64,000 nt of DNA from Pomacea canaliculata (GCF_003073045.1 NC_037601.1:10279807-10343806); one strand, 5' to 3'; positions 46,306 through 60,307 are shown, counted from the stretch's first letter. A program made the numbers and translations. The notes: generated from the sequence alone by a model not told the origin.

Positions 46306-49300
46306 ATGGCACGACAGAAACGGCACACCATACCTGAAATACAAGCATTTTTGAAACCAGAGGTAAACTTGAAAAAAGCAATTCTTTCATGATTTTCACT
46401 TTCTGTATTTTGTTTTCTTGATTTGTTCTCATTTGATTCCCTCATTTCATGTTCTTCCTGTTGTCCCAGTTTGCTTATCGTAAGCAAAACAATGATAGTG
46501 AACAGAGATGCTTGTATTTAGATGTTTGATCTGCTAGGCCCAGTTAGTAATATATAAATCAGATAAAGTTTAATCAGGAAAATGTAAGTCCAAACCCAGG
46601 TAATTATTTAATAATAAAATTACTAAACATGCAGTAGTGCTGCTGAAAAAGGAAAGAATAAGATTTTGTAGATTATCACGTAGGAAAAGTAAATAAACTA
46701 CATGATGCATACGAGGAGGCATTTCCACTCACGATAGCCTTTCGTTATCTAAAGAAGCCTAATTTTAATCGATTCCAAACAAAAAAACGTGCATCATCCG
46801 GTTCATTTATAGAGCTGTATGTCATTAGCAGCACATAACTTGATCACGAGGCACTCTCTTCTGTTTGGTCTGCTCATCTCCACCAAATTATTTGTATAAC
46901 TCAACATTTCAGCAATGTCATCTCCCATAACCACATCACACTTGTTAACTACTCCTAATGAGTAGTAGTGGAGGTTCTAGAATAAATATCTTCCCAGTTG
47001 ATGGTACTTCATTAGCTAATGTGACCTTCAAATATGAGGTTCTGTTTTAGGTGTCTTGTTCAGTTGTATATCTGTCAAGTTGGTCCAGCCATATACACAT
47101 TACCATGTAATTTTGGAATAAAATCAGAGAACATGAAACAATGGAAGATTAGATAACTTCCTGCCCTTACAGCAATATATGTTTCCATTTTAAGGTTTAT
47201 GCCATAATAAAACTTAGTTTACCACTAATTTAAAGAAGATATAAAAGGGATTAAAGGTTTCAATTGGTTAGATTATATATTTAAAAAAACAGTTTGAATG
47301 GTTTAAGAAATGTAATCTGCTTTGCAATTTACTATTAAAGGCAGACTGAAAACATTGACATTATGATCCCCAAATATACTTTATTGCAGATACCATTACA
47401 AAAAGTTCTTAAATGCTTTTATTGGTTCTTGACAGTATGATTCGTGTATGATGTGCTGTGGTTTCTATGGCAACAACTTTGGTCAGCCAGTTTGTAGCAC
47501 ATGTCATCTTTTTCTATTTTCTATCAACAAAGAAGAAGGAGAAGGCGAGGTCTATACAGAGGTATTTTGTTTAAGTAATTAGTTATCAGTACTGAACTAG
47601 ACATTAGAACAGTTATTAAAAGACAATAACAGTGGGATAAAGTGTTTTTTAATTTACTGCTTAGATGATCAAATACTGGACTACTTTAAAGTGATCCATT
47701 TTCTATGTATGTAGTCATTACTTTACTGGCACACTGCTCACCACCACTATGACACTAACCACCAGGACGTGTTGCCTCTAGAACAGTTAAACAGACCTTT
47801 AAGATGTATCTGTTAAGCATAGGAAATTTAAAACTTTTTAGTTTTTATAAAGTTATATATGTAATTCAGCGGGTTACTTCAGTTAATTTTTTTTTGAATA
47901 GCCAGATAGCTAAGCCTCCAATACACGTCTATTTTAAATAGCCTGATAGCTCAACCTACAAATTTATTTTGCAGAAAGCAGATTCTGATGACTCTGGTAA
48001 TGAGGAGCCTGTTGCTGAAGCAGATTTTTATGCTAGCAGTGATTCAGGAGCAAAGGTAGTGAAAGCTGTGGTGCATAAGACGGACAAACTGGCTGAGAGA
48101 CTTGGCTGTCTGACTGTGGTACGTGATAGGGACCAGGTGCCTGAAGGCCTTGTTGATTCTTTGCCTCCAGAAGGTATGTGACCAAATAGGCATAAGTATC
48201 TTATAGGTTTTGGGAAAAAACAGCAGACTTCTTATGAACAATAAACATTTGTTAAAAAGAAACATTTAAGATTGGTTAAAGAAAAACATTGAATGGCTGA
48301 TGTAGAGATTAGTTAAAGGCAAACTGTTGTAGAGATTGGGTGGAGGTTAAGGAAGAGATGCAGACAGACTAAGAGGGAAAAAAGAATTAAAGTTAGCAAA
48401 GACATTACTGAATTTAAAATTAGGAATGTCTTATTGCTGAACTAGTGAACTGCAAACCATAATGTCAAGAAATTAACTGCAATAATCAATCTTAAGTTGC
48501 TTTGGAGAACTTCTGTGCCAGCTTAAGTACTCTCACCTTGCAGACACCTTTTCTTTTTAGCATTGCCATTTTCAAGTTTTTTTTTCTCCTTTTTATGGAA
48601 TCATGAAGATAAGTTTGCAAATGCTTGAAGTGGGTTTTTTTTCCTTTAGGAACATTAGCTTCTACTCAAGTGTGCTGACCAGTCCATATATGACCTACTT
48701 ATTCACAACATGTTCACAACATCATCTTAGGTACCAAATGTTGCAAGGTGGTTTTAAGTGGTTGTAATAGTTTCTTTGCTGGTCTTTTTCACCTGTAGAA
48801 TGATGATGTTAGAGTAATGGCTGAGTTCTGGTGTCTTTTTCTCATCCAGTGCTGTTAGTAGTGTTCAAATACCTTGATGACATTTCAAAATGGACAGCGG
48901 GCCAAGTTTGCACTAGATGGCGCCAGATTCTGGATGCAGAAATGTCACAGTCCAAGTGGAAGCATTTTATAAGTCTGCGCTGGCCACTTTTTCAGCCACA
49001 ATTCAAGGTGACTTGCTGGAAAGCCATCTACACACAGCTGTAAGCTATTTATGTGCAGCAATAAATACATGTGCAGCTATAAATACTATTGTTGTCTTTG
49101 TTTATCTTTTGGGGTTAGGCTATGGTTAAGCTACAAAGGCAATTCATAAGGCACATGTGTACTATATTACCATAGATATTTAGATATCATTTGTTAATTT
49201 GTTAATACACAAGAGTGGTTTATTCCACCTACCAAATATTCGGTCCGTGGGCACGCTAACGCTTGTATTGGTGTTTTCCGACCAAATTCAATTGGAAGCA

Positions 49301-52300
49301 GCCAAGGTGTTAAGGCCAAGTGAAAAGTGCAGTAAAACCATTTTTGGAACTCCCATTCAAGGGCAAAATAGATGATATAAAAAAAAAAATCAGCAATATC
49401 CTGTGAAACGTGATTTTTTCCGGGGCATGTCAGGCCTTAATATTTTAGTAGCCAGATAAAAGTAAAGGTCGTTATGTAACTTTTCATTTGTGGAATGAAG
49501 TGTTAGAGACTTACTGATCTCAGAGCTATATTTTTTTTTTGTCAGTGCACGTCTCCCATCCCTGTCTGCTTTTTCTTTCCCTACACTCAAATGGGTCAGG
49601 TAGCCATTCAGCTGCTGTGCTTCACTGTCTGCTTTTCCTTTCCCTGCACTCTATCTGGTTAGGTAGCCCTTCAGCTGCTGGGTTCACTGGAAGATTTATG
49701 ATATGCCAATTGGGTATTGAACAAGCCAGTGTATGTGTGTGTGTGTGCCTTTGGCAGTCTTCTAACCCTGTGGCTGTCCACTTCCACTTTAGTATCCAAC
49801 TAAATTGTTACATCGCCAACTAATGAACCCTGAACATTTTCATATTTTCTTTCTATGGATGATTATTTTACTCAAAATGCTCAGGTTTTTTTTTTTTTAA
49901 TAGTGATTATTACCAGTCGTCAAAATATCAAACTGGCCACATGTTTTAACAAACAAGCTTGGTAAGCACAGCAGTTTGCACACAAGGCCAAACAATTGTT
50001 ATCTGTCACTGCAGACTTTTTGTGGTCATTTGCTCAGATTTTGGGAAGTAGTGAACTAAACTCATCCATTTCAAAATAAGTTTCACTTTTGTTGGTTTTT
50101 AAGATTTGTTGTGTGAGTGTTAGTAAACAATGCTGTCTCTACTTGTATATTGTATAGACTAAATAGGTGTACATGTTAGTGGTACATAAGGTTTTACAAA
50201 GTAATAATAAGTGAAGATTTGCCATAAAGCTGGCAAAATAATGATCATTAAATTATTTGTGCAAGTTTATAAGATGCTGGATTATCCAGTCAGTATAAAT
50301 AAGTCAATATGATGTTTGTGCTTGCAGTATATTGTTTTAAATGTACTGTTTGTCCATTGATACAAAAAAAAGCAGTATTTTTGACTAGGCATATAATTTT
50401 TGTTGACATTTAACTAGATGGTTGTACTTGACATATAATGCAGTGATGTATATTTCAGATTGGAGAGTTCTCCTTGTCGTTATTGCTTGGACAGTATGAT
50501 GCTACAGGTGAATATTTTTGTCTCTGTTGATTTAAACTATTCTAGATGTAGAAATTGATTATAAAATCTTTGTGGTTTTGAGATCTGCCATTAATCCACT
50601 GAACATGTAAAACAATATATAATTTAGGCATAAATTTGATTTTTCAGGAGCCCATATTTCATATCCAAGTGTCAGTTTTTGATCAGTAGTTCTAGCCAGT
50701 AGATGGGATAATGTCAGTCTTATTACCTACTTTCAGATATAGCAAAATACCTGATTGGTTGACTATTTCAGTTCATTAAGGAAGGTAAATTCATAGTAGA
50801 ACAATTCTGAAATGTGCCTACAGTTTCTTCCCTTATTTCATTCATTTACGCACATCGCAATGTGGTTTTTGACATGACCCAAAATGGGAAAAAGTTTGCT
50901 TTCGAGGATGTGACAAACTGAGAATTGGTTAATGAACTTTCCTTGCATATTTATAATCATTTTTCTTGTCAAATAGAAAGCAAAATCAGCTTCAGCTTTT
51001 TTTGTATGTTAAAATCTGATTACACTTGTGAAGTCTACTGCATATTTTCTGATGATCACTTATGGTTGCTGTTATTTCAGAGCACACCACCAATTGAAGA
51101 GAATTCATGGCGGCATCGCCGTCTTCGAAGTGAGTTGAAAACATTAAAATCAGATCCACCTGAAGGCATCCAGGCTACACCACTGGATCGGCACTGTTGT
51201 CACTGGCAGGCGTCCATCACAGGACCACAAGGCAGCCCCTATGAGGGTGGACTTTTTCTCCTTTATCTACAGATTCCGCAGAGGTTAGTGTCTGGGGCTG
51301 TATGCATGAATGCTTGTGTGTGTGAATGTTTGTGAGAGAGAGACTTTGATGTGTTGAGGACCCTGACAGCTTGTAAGTTTGCTAATGTATAGGCTTGGAC
51401 TTATTACCTGCATCCGGCCAGTTCGGAAGTTTTGCAAGTTCGGAAAACAAGACAAGCTGCTGAGTTCTGGAATTTCTTAAGCTTATCAATGAGGAACTGT
51501 GGACAGCCAGCAAGAAGAGAGTTGCAATAGTGGAGACAGAACAAAACGCTTCACATGAGGGAGACTGGTGAACCACTCACAGAATTTATCTGCCAATACC
51601 CAGTGACTCTTGTGTTCCCAATATCCTCTGTGGGAACATTGACATGCAACAGGTTCTTTCACCACATGATTCTTTAGAGCATAATCACATTTGGACAGAA
51701 CAAAATATTGATTGAAGCCTTAATGCTTATTGCATCAATTATCCTGTTTACAGTTTATCACAAAATTCAATTAGTTGTGTGTGGTGAGCTCTGTGAATAT
51801 TCTAAATACGTGCATGGATGGCATGTTTAACATTTGACATTGAACTAACTGCCACACACATTGAGAGACTTCAGAAGCTTCAGCAGGCAGGATCATTGCT
51901 AGTACAAAGGCCTCTTTAATGCATCACAGCAGTTCTGCACTAACTTCATCACAGGCCTGCAAAATAGAAAGGTATTGTGTACAACATCCTGTCACACACT
52001 AGTCAACACTGCTCCAGAGAACTTTCAGCGGATTGTATCTGTGTAAGAGAGCCAGTTCTCTCTGTTGACCACATGCTCCTAGTTTTTTCCTCCCTTCTCA
52101 AATGGACACCAACAAAAAGGGTTTGGGATTTTGGCATTCCAGAATGCAGCTCATATGCAATGGAACCCTCTATCTCGCTTGGGAAGGCATGAGTCTTCTG
52201 AAAGTGGCTGAAGACACATATTTATCAACTAAACTATTGATCATCAAGCTCACCAGCACCACACTTTCCTCTCTGTTCTCACTCTCTTTTGCTTTCCTAT

Positions 52301-53437
52301 CATTCTTGAAGCTTCATTCTTCCTTTGCACAATGAAAATCTTCATGATTGATGGATTACATAATTGTGAAAACACGTTGTGTGTGTGTTTCTAACATATC
52401 TGTTATAAAGGAAAAATCTGTTTTGATTGTTACAGCTACCCTATGCGACCACCAAAGGTCCGTTTTATCACAAAGATTTTCCACCCAAACATCAGCCGTC
52501 ATGGAGATGTGGGGCTGGACTCCATCCATCATAACTGGAGTTTAGCTCTAACTATTTCCAAAGTGAGTATCATAACTGGAGCTCTGTTTCCAAAATGAAT
52601 ATTGCTTTACAGATGGTGGTACTCCATTCTGTGATCTTTAGTTAATGCAGTCTGTCTTTTCTGCTTTTCTGCCCTGTCAAAGTAAATCTCATGTTACAAG
52701 ATTGAACATCAGTCCGTTAGAATGTCACAGCACAGTGTCATGTTCAGAAACTGTGTGATAGGTGGGATGTGATGTCAGTCTAGTACCCTGGTTTTAAAGT
52801 CAGTCTTTGAATACTGCCTGTGACACCACCATGCTGTGTTATGCCAGTCCTCTGAGCTTCATTGGAAGGGTGCAGCACCAGCCAAAGTTTTCAGTGGTTA
52901 TAGCATCTGGCAGGATGAACTTAATGTCAGTAACCAATCTCTACTTTTGCAATTACTGTATGCATGCACGTACTATAAAAAACAGGACACTGAAGTCCGG
53001 AAATTTTATATTTATGGCAGAAAACTGAATGGTATGAAGTGGATATCATTGCATTTTCTCTGTTTTTATACTTCAGCAAAAGAGCTCTGATTATGATTTT
53101 GTGATTGATTGTGTTTGTACATTATTTTTAGTATCCACACAGCCTCAGCTTCTTTAAAACACTCTCTGCATATACAAACACATTCATATAAACTATGTTG
53201 TTTAATACTCAGCATTAACATAATATAATAGTATTAGACTCTCGCTGTCGACAGGTATTAATCAGCATACAGTCCCTGCTGACGGACCCATATTGTCATG
53301 TGTGCATGGAGCCCAGTATTGGAGCCTTATACCGAAAAGCCAAGTCAGAGTTTGAGCGCATTGCCAGGCTATGGACGTGGAAGTTTGCCATGCATGACTA
53401 TGTCATGCCCACAGATATAGACCTAAATGGAGTTTAG
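46306..53437 (+). CDS. zinc-ribbon / F-box / catalytically altered UBC (E2-like) fusion protein
   Basis: Eight exons: 46306-46362, 47436-47561, 47975-48173, 48850-49039, 50459-50507, 51081-51283, 52436-52562, 53255-53437. They total 1,134 nt (377 aa), all phases consistent. Residues about 20-45 hold a C-x2-C-x12-C-x2-C zinc motif (CMMCCGFYG..VCSTC). An acidic linker follows. The F-box is about 124-165 (LPPEVLLVVFKYLD, then VCTRWRQIL). A small Cys pair (CRYC) follows at about 196-200. The UBC fold spans about 217-365 (GPQGSPYEGGLF, YPMRPPKVRF, HPN at 291-293, NWSLALTISKVL). The position equal to the E2 catalytic Cys is Gly 301 (HGDVGLDSI, where UBE2D has NGSICLDIL). It should bind SKP1 through the F-box but not form a Cys thioester there. 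I know no vertebrate protein with this order. Confidence 0.88.
49557..49690. repeat. two-unit tandem repeat, about 65-70 bp
   Basis: CTGTCTGCTTTTTCTTTCCC recurs as CTGTCTGCTTTTCCTTTCCC, each followed by a GGTAGCC..TCAGCTGCTG segment. It lies in intron 4 of the F-box/UBC gene. Confidence 0.65.
51380..51600 (-). mobile_element. CR1/L2-like LINE fragment (minus)
   Basis: Minus-strand frames resemble the conserved LLAGCPQ..LQKVQNSAARLV region of CR1/L2-type LINEs, seen better at 56.2 kb. Broken, short, in intron 6 of the F-box/UBC gene. Confidence 0.5.
51950..52270 (+). mobile_element. LINE 3' fragment (plus)
   Basis: Broken plus-strand frames resemble the extreme C-terminus of the same LINE type (AP..WN.LP....... 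V..FK..LKTHL pattern, here ending in WLKTHIY). It is in opposite orientation to the adjacent minus fragment, so the two pieces were inverted or inserted separately. Confidence 0.4.
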
Positions 53438-53519
53438 AGTGAGCCAGCATAGAACTCTTGTGCCAGACACCAATGAGCAGAGTGTTGGTGTTACCTAGAG
53501 TTCAGCATTAACAGTGGAC

Positions 53520-53525
53520 AATAAA
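53520..53525 (+). terminator. poly(A) signal of the F-box/UBC gene
   Basis: AATAAA begins 83 bp after the stop. A second AATAAA is at 53964-53969. Confidence 0.6.
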
Positions 53526-54599
53526 ACTGATTATGCAGAATTCTTGGTTTGGCATGGCATGTAAAGGTCATGAGAGATGTCACAGTGACCTGTTCGTGCA
53601 TTTAATTCAAAGTTGAGATGCATGCCATGAATGGTGACAGCTGTGATATATAGACTACTGTTAAAAATGTAAGCACTTGATGTCTCTGACTGGTGTATTA
53701 GTGATGGCAGTGTTTGACATGATGGTATCACCTGCTAGAACACTGGAATATTGGTGTTGTCACATTGAAAAGTGCACTGTGCGATATCTCTTGATGGAAT
53801 ATTGCTGACATTAGCTACAATGACAACTATCCTTTGTCGTTTGCTGGAATACTGGTGATACCAGTTACATTTACATTGTGCTGTGTGATATCTTTTACAG
53901 GAACTTAAGAACATTGGTGACACCAGTTTCCATCATAATTTGTGACCTTGAACAATGTGATATAATAAAGGAATTAATCACTGAGCCCGTATAAATCTAA
54001 TGAGACACTTATCATAACTACATACATCTACTGGGGAATTGTGGGTATGTGATGCTGGTTGTAACCATTGTGGTTTGAAAGTGATGCAGGTTGTACTTAT
54101 GCCGTTTGTATGAATGTTAGCTACATGAATACTAAATGTATTTATTGCTGGAAAAGTGCGTTTCCTAAATTTCATTGTCTGCTAGGATTTTACAATTTTG
54201 TTTGTAATTTTGTGGGAGTTGTGTGATACCTTGATGAAGAAATTGGGCAAAGTATTTTTTCTTTATTTTGGTAAGGTTTCGTACTTGCACATTCTATGTC
54301 TACAATCTGGCTGCAAACCAAACTACCATTTTTCAATGTTTAAAAACTACCCAACAACTAAACTATCCTGTCTTTTTTAATGTTGAGCAACTCGCAGCCA
54401 ATCATATCATGCAGAGACCTCAGAAATGAGATAAATTTATTTTGCAACATCTAGTGGTAAAAACTGATCTTGATTTTTCTTTTTGATATAGAGGCAGTGA
54501 ATGTAAGTGGTTGCGAATGTCCAAGGATAGACACATTTTAACACTAACTACAACTCCCCTTTGAGTGCATTAACTAGCTGGCCACTTCATGAAAAAAAG

Positions 54600-55060
54600 A
54601 GATGAAACGTCAGTTAAGTGAAGACAGAGAGCGCTTTGCAAAATTTTGGTCCGTCAGTAAGTGGCAAAAAAGACAGTTTGCCAAATTTTTGGTCAATCAT
54701 TAACTGATGAAATAAACTGTGTACCATGTTTTTAGTTGGTTGTTAGCAAGAGATGTTAACCCTAACGTTTTTAGTCATCTTTAAACGGTGAAAGAAAGTA
54801 TATGCCAAGTTTTCAATTAGTTGTTGAGTGGTGAAAGAGACTATGCCAGCTTTTTGATTAGTTATTAAGTGGCGAACTGTATGTCAGATTTTCAATTAGT
54901 CGTTAAGCTGTGAAAGAGTCTGTATGCTAGGTTTTATGATTACTCATTTAGTGGTGAAGTTTTCAGTTTGTCCTTAAGTGGTGAACGATAGCCAAGTTTT
55001 CAATTAGTCGCTTAGTAGTCAACTGTATACCAAATTTCTGGTCACTAATAAGCTTAGAGA
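54600..55060. repeat. degenerate minisatellite, about 45-60 bp
   Basis: Seven to ten diverged copies of a unit built around CCAAGTTTTCAATTAGTCGT and TTAAGTGGTGAAAGAG. Copies differ strongly, so the array is old. Confidence 0.7.
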
Positions 55061-55499
55061 GCGATGCACGTCTTGTGAAGCTGTGGTAAATAACTGGATG
55101 TGGACACAGTTAATTCCAACACAGCGACTGATGTGTTCACTTGGTAGATGAGCACCTGTGAATGCAAGAGCTTGTAAATGAATCAAAGAATTAGATTGTC
55201 AGTTCTTCTCAAATCTGCAGCTGCAGCTCCTTTTTATTAAAAGGAGAGAGCAACCCCTTGATCCCACATGGGCAAACAAGTGTGGAGAATAGCGTAGCAG
55301 TAGTAACGGTGGTACACTTTGGCAATGTTGCAGGTTTTTCATCTTTCGTTTTCCTCTTTCTTATAGTACTAACCCTAATCCAGTACCTTGAATATTCTAG
55401 ACCTTTATGAACATACATTGTACACTCTGGGAAAATTTCAATGAGCTAACGGAGCTCACATATGCACACTTGTACACTCTGGAAACATCAAAGTAAGCT

Positions 55500-56975
55500 A
55501 ACAGCTCACACATTTGTACAGTCTGGGAGCAATAATAATAAATGCAAAACTTGTAAAGCACATACTCACACTCCTAAGGAATATGCTCTTAGTGTTTAAG
55601 AACAAAAACGAAACATGGGCAGCATATGAGGACAGGAACACAAATAACATATGAAGTATAAAAGAATAAACAACAGTGTTAAACAAACAATAAAATAAAT
55701 ACAGAAAACACAAAGGAACCAAATAGCAAGAACAAGAGCTGAGAGTAACATGACATTGCAAAAGGAAGGGTGTGAAAAAGACTAGCATTATGGGAAAGGG
55801 TGTTAGGAGTAATGGTTACGAAAGAGATGCATCTTCAGTGTACGTTTAAAAGATTCAATAGTGGGTAGGTGGCGGATATGGAAAGGGAGAGAGTTCTATT
55901 GTTTTTCTGCACGATAACCAAAAGTCCTGTGGCCATATATTGTTGTTTTGGTGACACGAAGAGTAAGAAGACAATCATCAGATGAAGAGCAGAGTTGTCT
56001 AGCTGGGACGTAAGGGAAGAGCAGTTCAGAGAAATAATCAGGGAAGGTGCCAACAAAGAAATTAAAACACAGCATGGACAGTTTGTACTGAATGTGAGAA
56101 CGGATGGGAAGCCAGTGTCGATAACAAAGGTGGCATGGTCCTGTTTCCGAGCTCTAAGCACCAGACGTGCAGCAGAGTTCTGAACTTTCTGGAGTTTGTG
56201 AAGAAGGTATACAGGGCAGCCAGCAAGCAAGGAATTGGAGTAATCAAGTCTAGATAAGACAAACGCACAGACAAGAGTGTTAGTAGTGCGCGTAGACAGA
56301 ATGTGACGGATGGCCCTGATCTTGTGTAGTTCATAATAGGCAGACTGACTGACAGTCTTAATTTGTTAATCATAATAGATGGACAGCTGTGACTTGTTTA
56401 GCAAGAGTCATGTCTGCAGTGACAATGAATCCTAGATTCCTGATGGAGGACGCAAAGGTGATGTTGGTTTCGCCCACCTTGATGTGACTTGGTGGACAAA
56501 CGAGTGAAGATGGATTTCTTTTTCTCGAACATAGGAGTGCTTCCGTTTTATCATCATTGAGTTTCAGTTTGTCTTAAGTCTTTGACTTCATTAATACAGA
56601 CTTCTATGGTGCTGGTAGCAGAGTGAGGCTCAGTCAGTGGAGTGGAGCAGTACAGTTGCGCATCATCAGCATATGATTGACGAGAAACGTTGAGACTGGA
56701 TGCAAGATGAAAGTGGCATTATATACAAAATAAACAGAACTGGGCCGAGTACTGAACCTTGAGGGACGCCACAAGAAAGTAGAGCAGGGCGAGATGTTTG
56801 ACCATCAACAAACCCAGTCTGCGTCCAATCAGTGAGATAGGAGTTAAACCACGCTAGTGCAGGTCTAGAAATCCCATAGAGGGTGTGTAGTCTATGAAGG
56901 AGCAGAGAGTGGTCCATGGTGTCGAATGCAGCAGACAGGTCATGTAGAGTTAAGGCAGAAACATCACTGTCAGGG
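55500..56975 (-). mobile_element. CR1/L2-like LINE, 5' truncated
   Basis: Minus-strand reading: DHSLLLHRLHTLYGISRPAL, then CGVPQGSVLGPVLF (RT motif B) and a YADD-equivalent site near 56670. Then comes a degraded thumb region, LLAGCPVYLLHKLQKVQNSA at about 56230-56170, and a C-terminal NSLPFHIRHLPTIESFKRTL segment ending near 55805. A 3' UTR follows to about 55500 with an ATTATTATTG-type tail. The frame is broken several times. The 3' UTR recurs at 61.8-62.08 kb. Confidence 0.85.
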
Positions 56976-57239
56976 CAGATATTATGTCGGTAGTGCCTTT
57001 AATTAAAGTAGTTTCAAAAAAAAAGAAGTAATTAAAGTTGCAGTGTTGTGAATACACTGAGGTGTGTAAAACTGCAGTCTGTGACTGGCAGTGTAGTGAG
57101 TGCCGTTTGAGCATCTTTTAGGATGGGACAGATTAGATGAAGTTCATAAAGAACGTCTTTTAAAGAATTAGCAGAAGTTTATAAATAGCACCATTAGTTA
57201 AAGTTTATAAACAACATACACCGATCGACATTTATTCAA

Positions 57240-60200
57240 ATTAAACTTTAATTCTTACCAAACGCAGGTGAATCTACGTTTCAAGGCATGTAAGGTTGTT
57301 GTTGTTTTTTTTAATCTTACTTGCCTTGAATGAGTCAGGTGTGGCATCAGTTGAATGGTGTCACGTGTCAATCCTCTTGCACTGGCCCTGCCTTTGCACA
57401 CGGCCCGCTCGTTGTCTGTGCGCGCGCCGTAGTCCGTAGACCGCGTGCTCTTTGTTGTCTTTTACGTCGACGTTATCTGCTGCCTAGTCCCTCCACCCTA
57501 CCCTGCCCGTGCTCCCAAAAGAAGAATCAAGAATAGCTCCCCACCCCCTTTACCCCCGCGCCAAGCATTTCTGTTTTCTGTTGGTGCTGTGTTCATCCTG
57601 CGAGCACAATGCCTGACATGTCAGTCGTTAGATGATAGTCGTTATTTGCCGACAAGTGCCACAGAGCACACAGCTGGGCGGTCTGCGACACTTCACAGCG
57701 GCTTGCTGGGAACTTCTTTGTTTGCAGCATTGCCAGCACCGTCTGCCCCTTGCAGCAGAAGGGATGAATGAGTAGACGATGACTAATAACTAATCGATAA
57801 CAGTGACGAGTGTGCAAATGAAGATGATAACTTTGTAACAGACTGTTCTTTTCGCTTGGTGTCGGTGTACTGTAGTAGTAGTGATAGTGTACTGTCTTTC
57901 TCTCCCGATCGCATCTTTCCGTTGCAGCACACGGGGTAGTGGTGGGGCCTCGCTCGACTTACACCAGACTGTTTGGCACGTGCACAGGCTGGGTAGAACC
58001 GCGGTTCTTCATTGCTGTGTCGACTGTACAGCCACTGCAACCTAGCGTGTTGTGTGTTGGCACTGCACCCACTGTAGCAAAGTTCGGTGTGTGTCAGCTG
58101 TACACTCATTGTAGCATATAGCATTCTGTATTATCAAACTCCAAGGTGTGATCGCCATGCTATCCTTCACTTGGCCTTCTCGGAGCTATACCTGTGAGTG
58201 TTTAAGTGTGATCTCAACATTTGGGATTTACCTGGGTCTTTTGGCTCATTTCATGCACCGTTTAGATTCCGCAGTACGAAATCCCATCCATGGTGATTAT
58301 GCGTGCTAGAGAGGAAATATTAGTCGTTTAATGCTTTGCTGATATTATGACCATTTGTCGAAATCTAAAGAAAGTAAAGAAAAAAGGTAAGTAGAATGCT
58401 TTGACAACATAATGAAAGAATAAAACATCATGAGTGTAGTTAAGACGGGTATATTGACAATAGTGTGCTGACATTGGCATTATGGATTTGTGTGAAAATA
58501 AGTGTAAGAAACTTTGTGATGGTAGATTTTAATCCTCTTTATCATCTGGTATGACAGATGTGGCCACCTGATTCTGAATATCATAGACTGTAATTACTCT
58601 ATCTGCAAATATCTCTATCCACTCGTTCTGGATAGAACTGAATATCCCATGATACAACCAATGTAATATACTTGGCAACTACATTTGTCGAATTAGACAA
58701 TATACTTACAGTGCAATATATGCTTGGAGGGTTTCCGTAAAAGTGAATGACCTGGAAAATCCACTTGCTGACCATATTATTTGTGCTTATGTAAATGAAC
58801 AGAAATGTCATCAGTATTTAGCTTGCTCTGGGAGAGAGTATAAAAATACCATGAACTAGGTCTTTAGTGTTGAGTCATGGGTGACTGGGGGGGGGGGGGG
58901 AATTCTTTGTTGACATAAGCACTGGTTGTTGGTACTCATTTTGTTATAGTTTTTAATGTTTCAATGCAGTAGAACATTGCATAGCAATGCCATTTTTGGG
59001 AATGCGGGGAAGAATCTATAAGACATGTGACTTGCAACTTACTATATGAAAATAATTTGGTACATCATATGGACTTTCCAACCATGGATAACCGTTGACT
59101 TTGATAGTAGGATACACAAGTCTCTGTCAAAATGTATTATCTCACTGTTGAAATGACAGGCCATAGCTGATTATATTCAACATTTCTCCAAACAACAAAT
59201 GAAAATGTCAGTGATAAAGGAATTTATTTAAGAAACCATGGGATGTCAGGGATTAGCTACTTTTAATAAAGAAAATCCAGTCAAGTGAAAAAAGATTTGC
59301 AATCTGTTGGGTCTTTTATTGTGGAAACCCATTTTGAGGCTGTTTTAAAGGCATTTTGTTATTAAGTTTTCCAAAATGAGCTGAATACCTTGTAAAAGAG
59401 CCTACCATTCATGAAAAAGAGTTATTGACGGAGTTTTTGTCTTATATTCGAATAGTATCTGCTGTCAGTGCTGTAATGTGTATATTTATTTCTGCTGGTT
59501 GATTCTTTATGCATAGCTTATCCACAGAATATTACCTAAGTGAAATTTATTCTTAATGATGGTGTGATGAATCCTTTGTCTCTTTCTACAGAACTACTGA
59601 CTTAATTCCTTGAAAGCTAAGTACCTGTCTGACTTTCTTCCAGTTACCTGGCAATTTCTTGATGTGTCACCACTACCTAGCTGATTTGCCAGTTCACAAG
59701 TACCCAGCTGACTGGCTCTCACAAGTGCGCCTGACTGACTGGCAATCACATATCTGATTGCTGACTTGCTTGCTGCTATACGTCTTCGCCACTCACCACT
59801 CCACCAATTACCATTGTCTGGGCCGATCAGCCTCAGGAAGGAACCAATGTACTTTCAGCACCTGTAACCCTTGTTCTTGTCTGTAGAAAAGGGACCGGCA
59901 CCCTCTCTTTTTAGCTGCTATAATTCTTGTAACCCTTGGTTTTGTTTGCTACACTTAAAAGTGACTGATAGCCCTTGGTTTTGTCTATCGTACTTGTCCA
60001 ATACTCATTCGCGCAGGGCCAAATTTTTCCTGTCGGTCGTGAGAGCTACTCAAAACTATTCTCTTGTGTTTATTAGAACCAGGGTTAGTTCACTGAGTTT
60101 ACCGCAAGGGCTTCTTAATTTCCTTATTCTTCTTCATCCCTCATTTATGGTTTTTTCCCCATAATGAAAAAAATCAGTGTACATTTTTTTCCTCGGAAAC

Positions 60201-60307
60201 ATGTAACTCTGCCACAAACATAGTGAAAATTGTGTAGCACTGTAGGTTTCACTTCATTCATTGCTATCCAAGGAAGGTGGCGTCAGTAGTTTCTACCGTT
60301 GTCTTAG
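57240..60307 (+). other. ASB upstream region with probable 5' UTR exon
   Basis: A CpG-rich stretch (about 57340-58120, containing GCGCGCGCC) may be a promoter. A strong donor (AAAAAAG then GTAAGT) at about 58386 could end a non-coding exon joined to the acceptor at 60306-60307, 21 bp before the ASB start. Open frames at 57330-57771, 57783-58124 and 59871-60164 show no domain. A weak tandem pattern of ACCTGACTGACT-like phrases runs 59630-59770. Confidence 0.35.
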
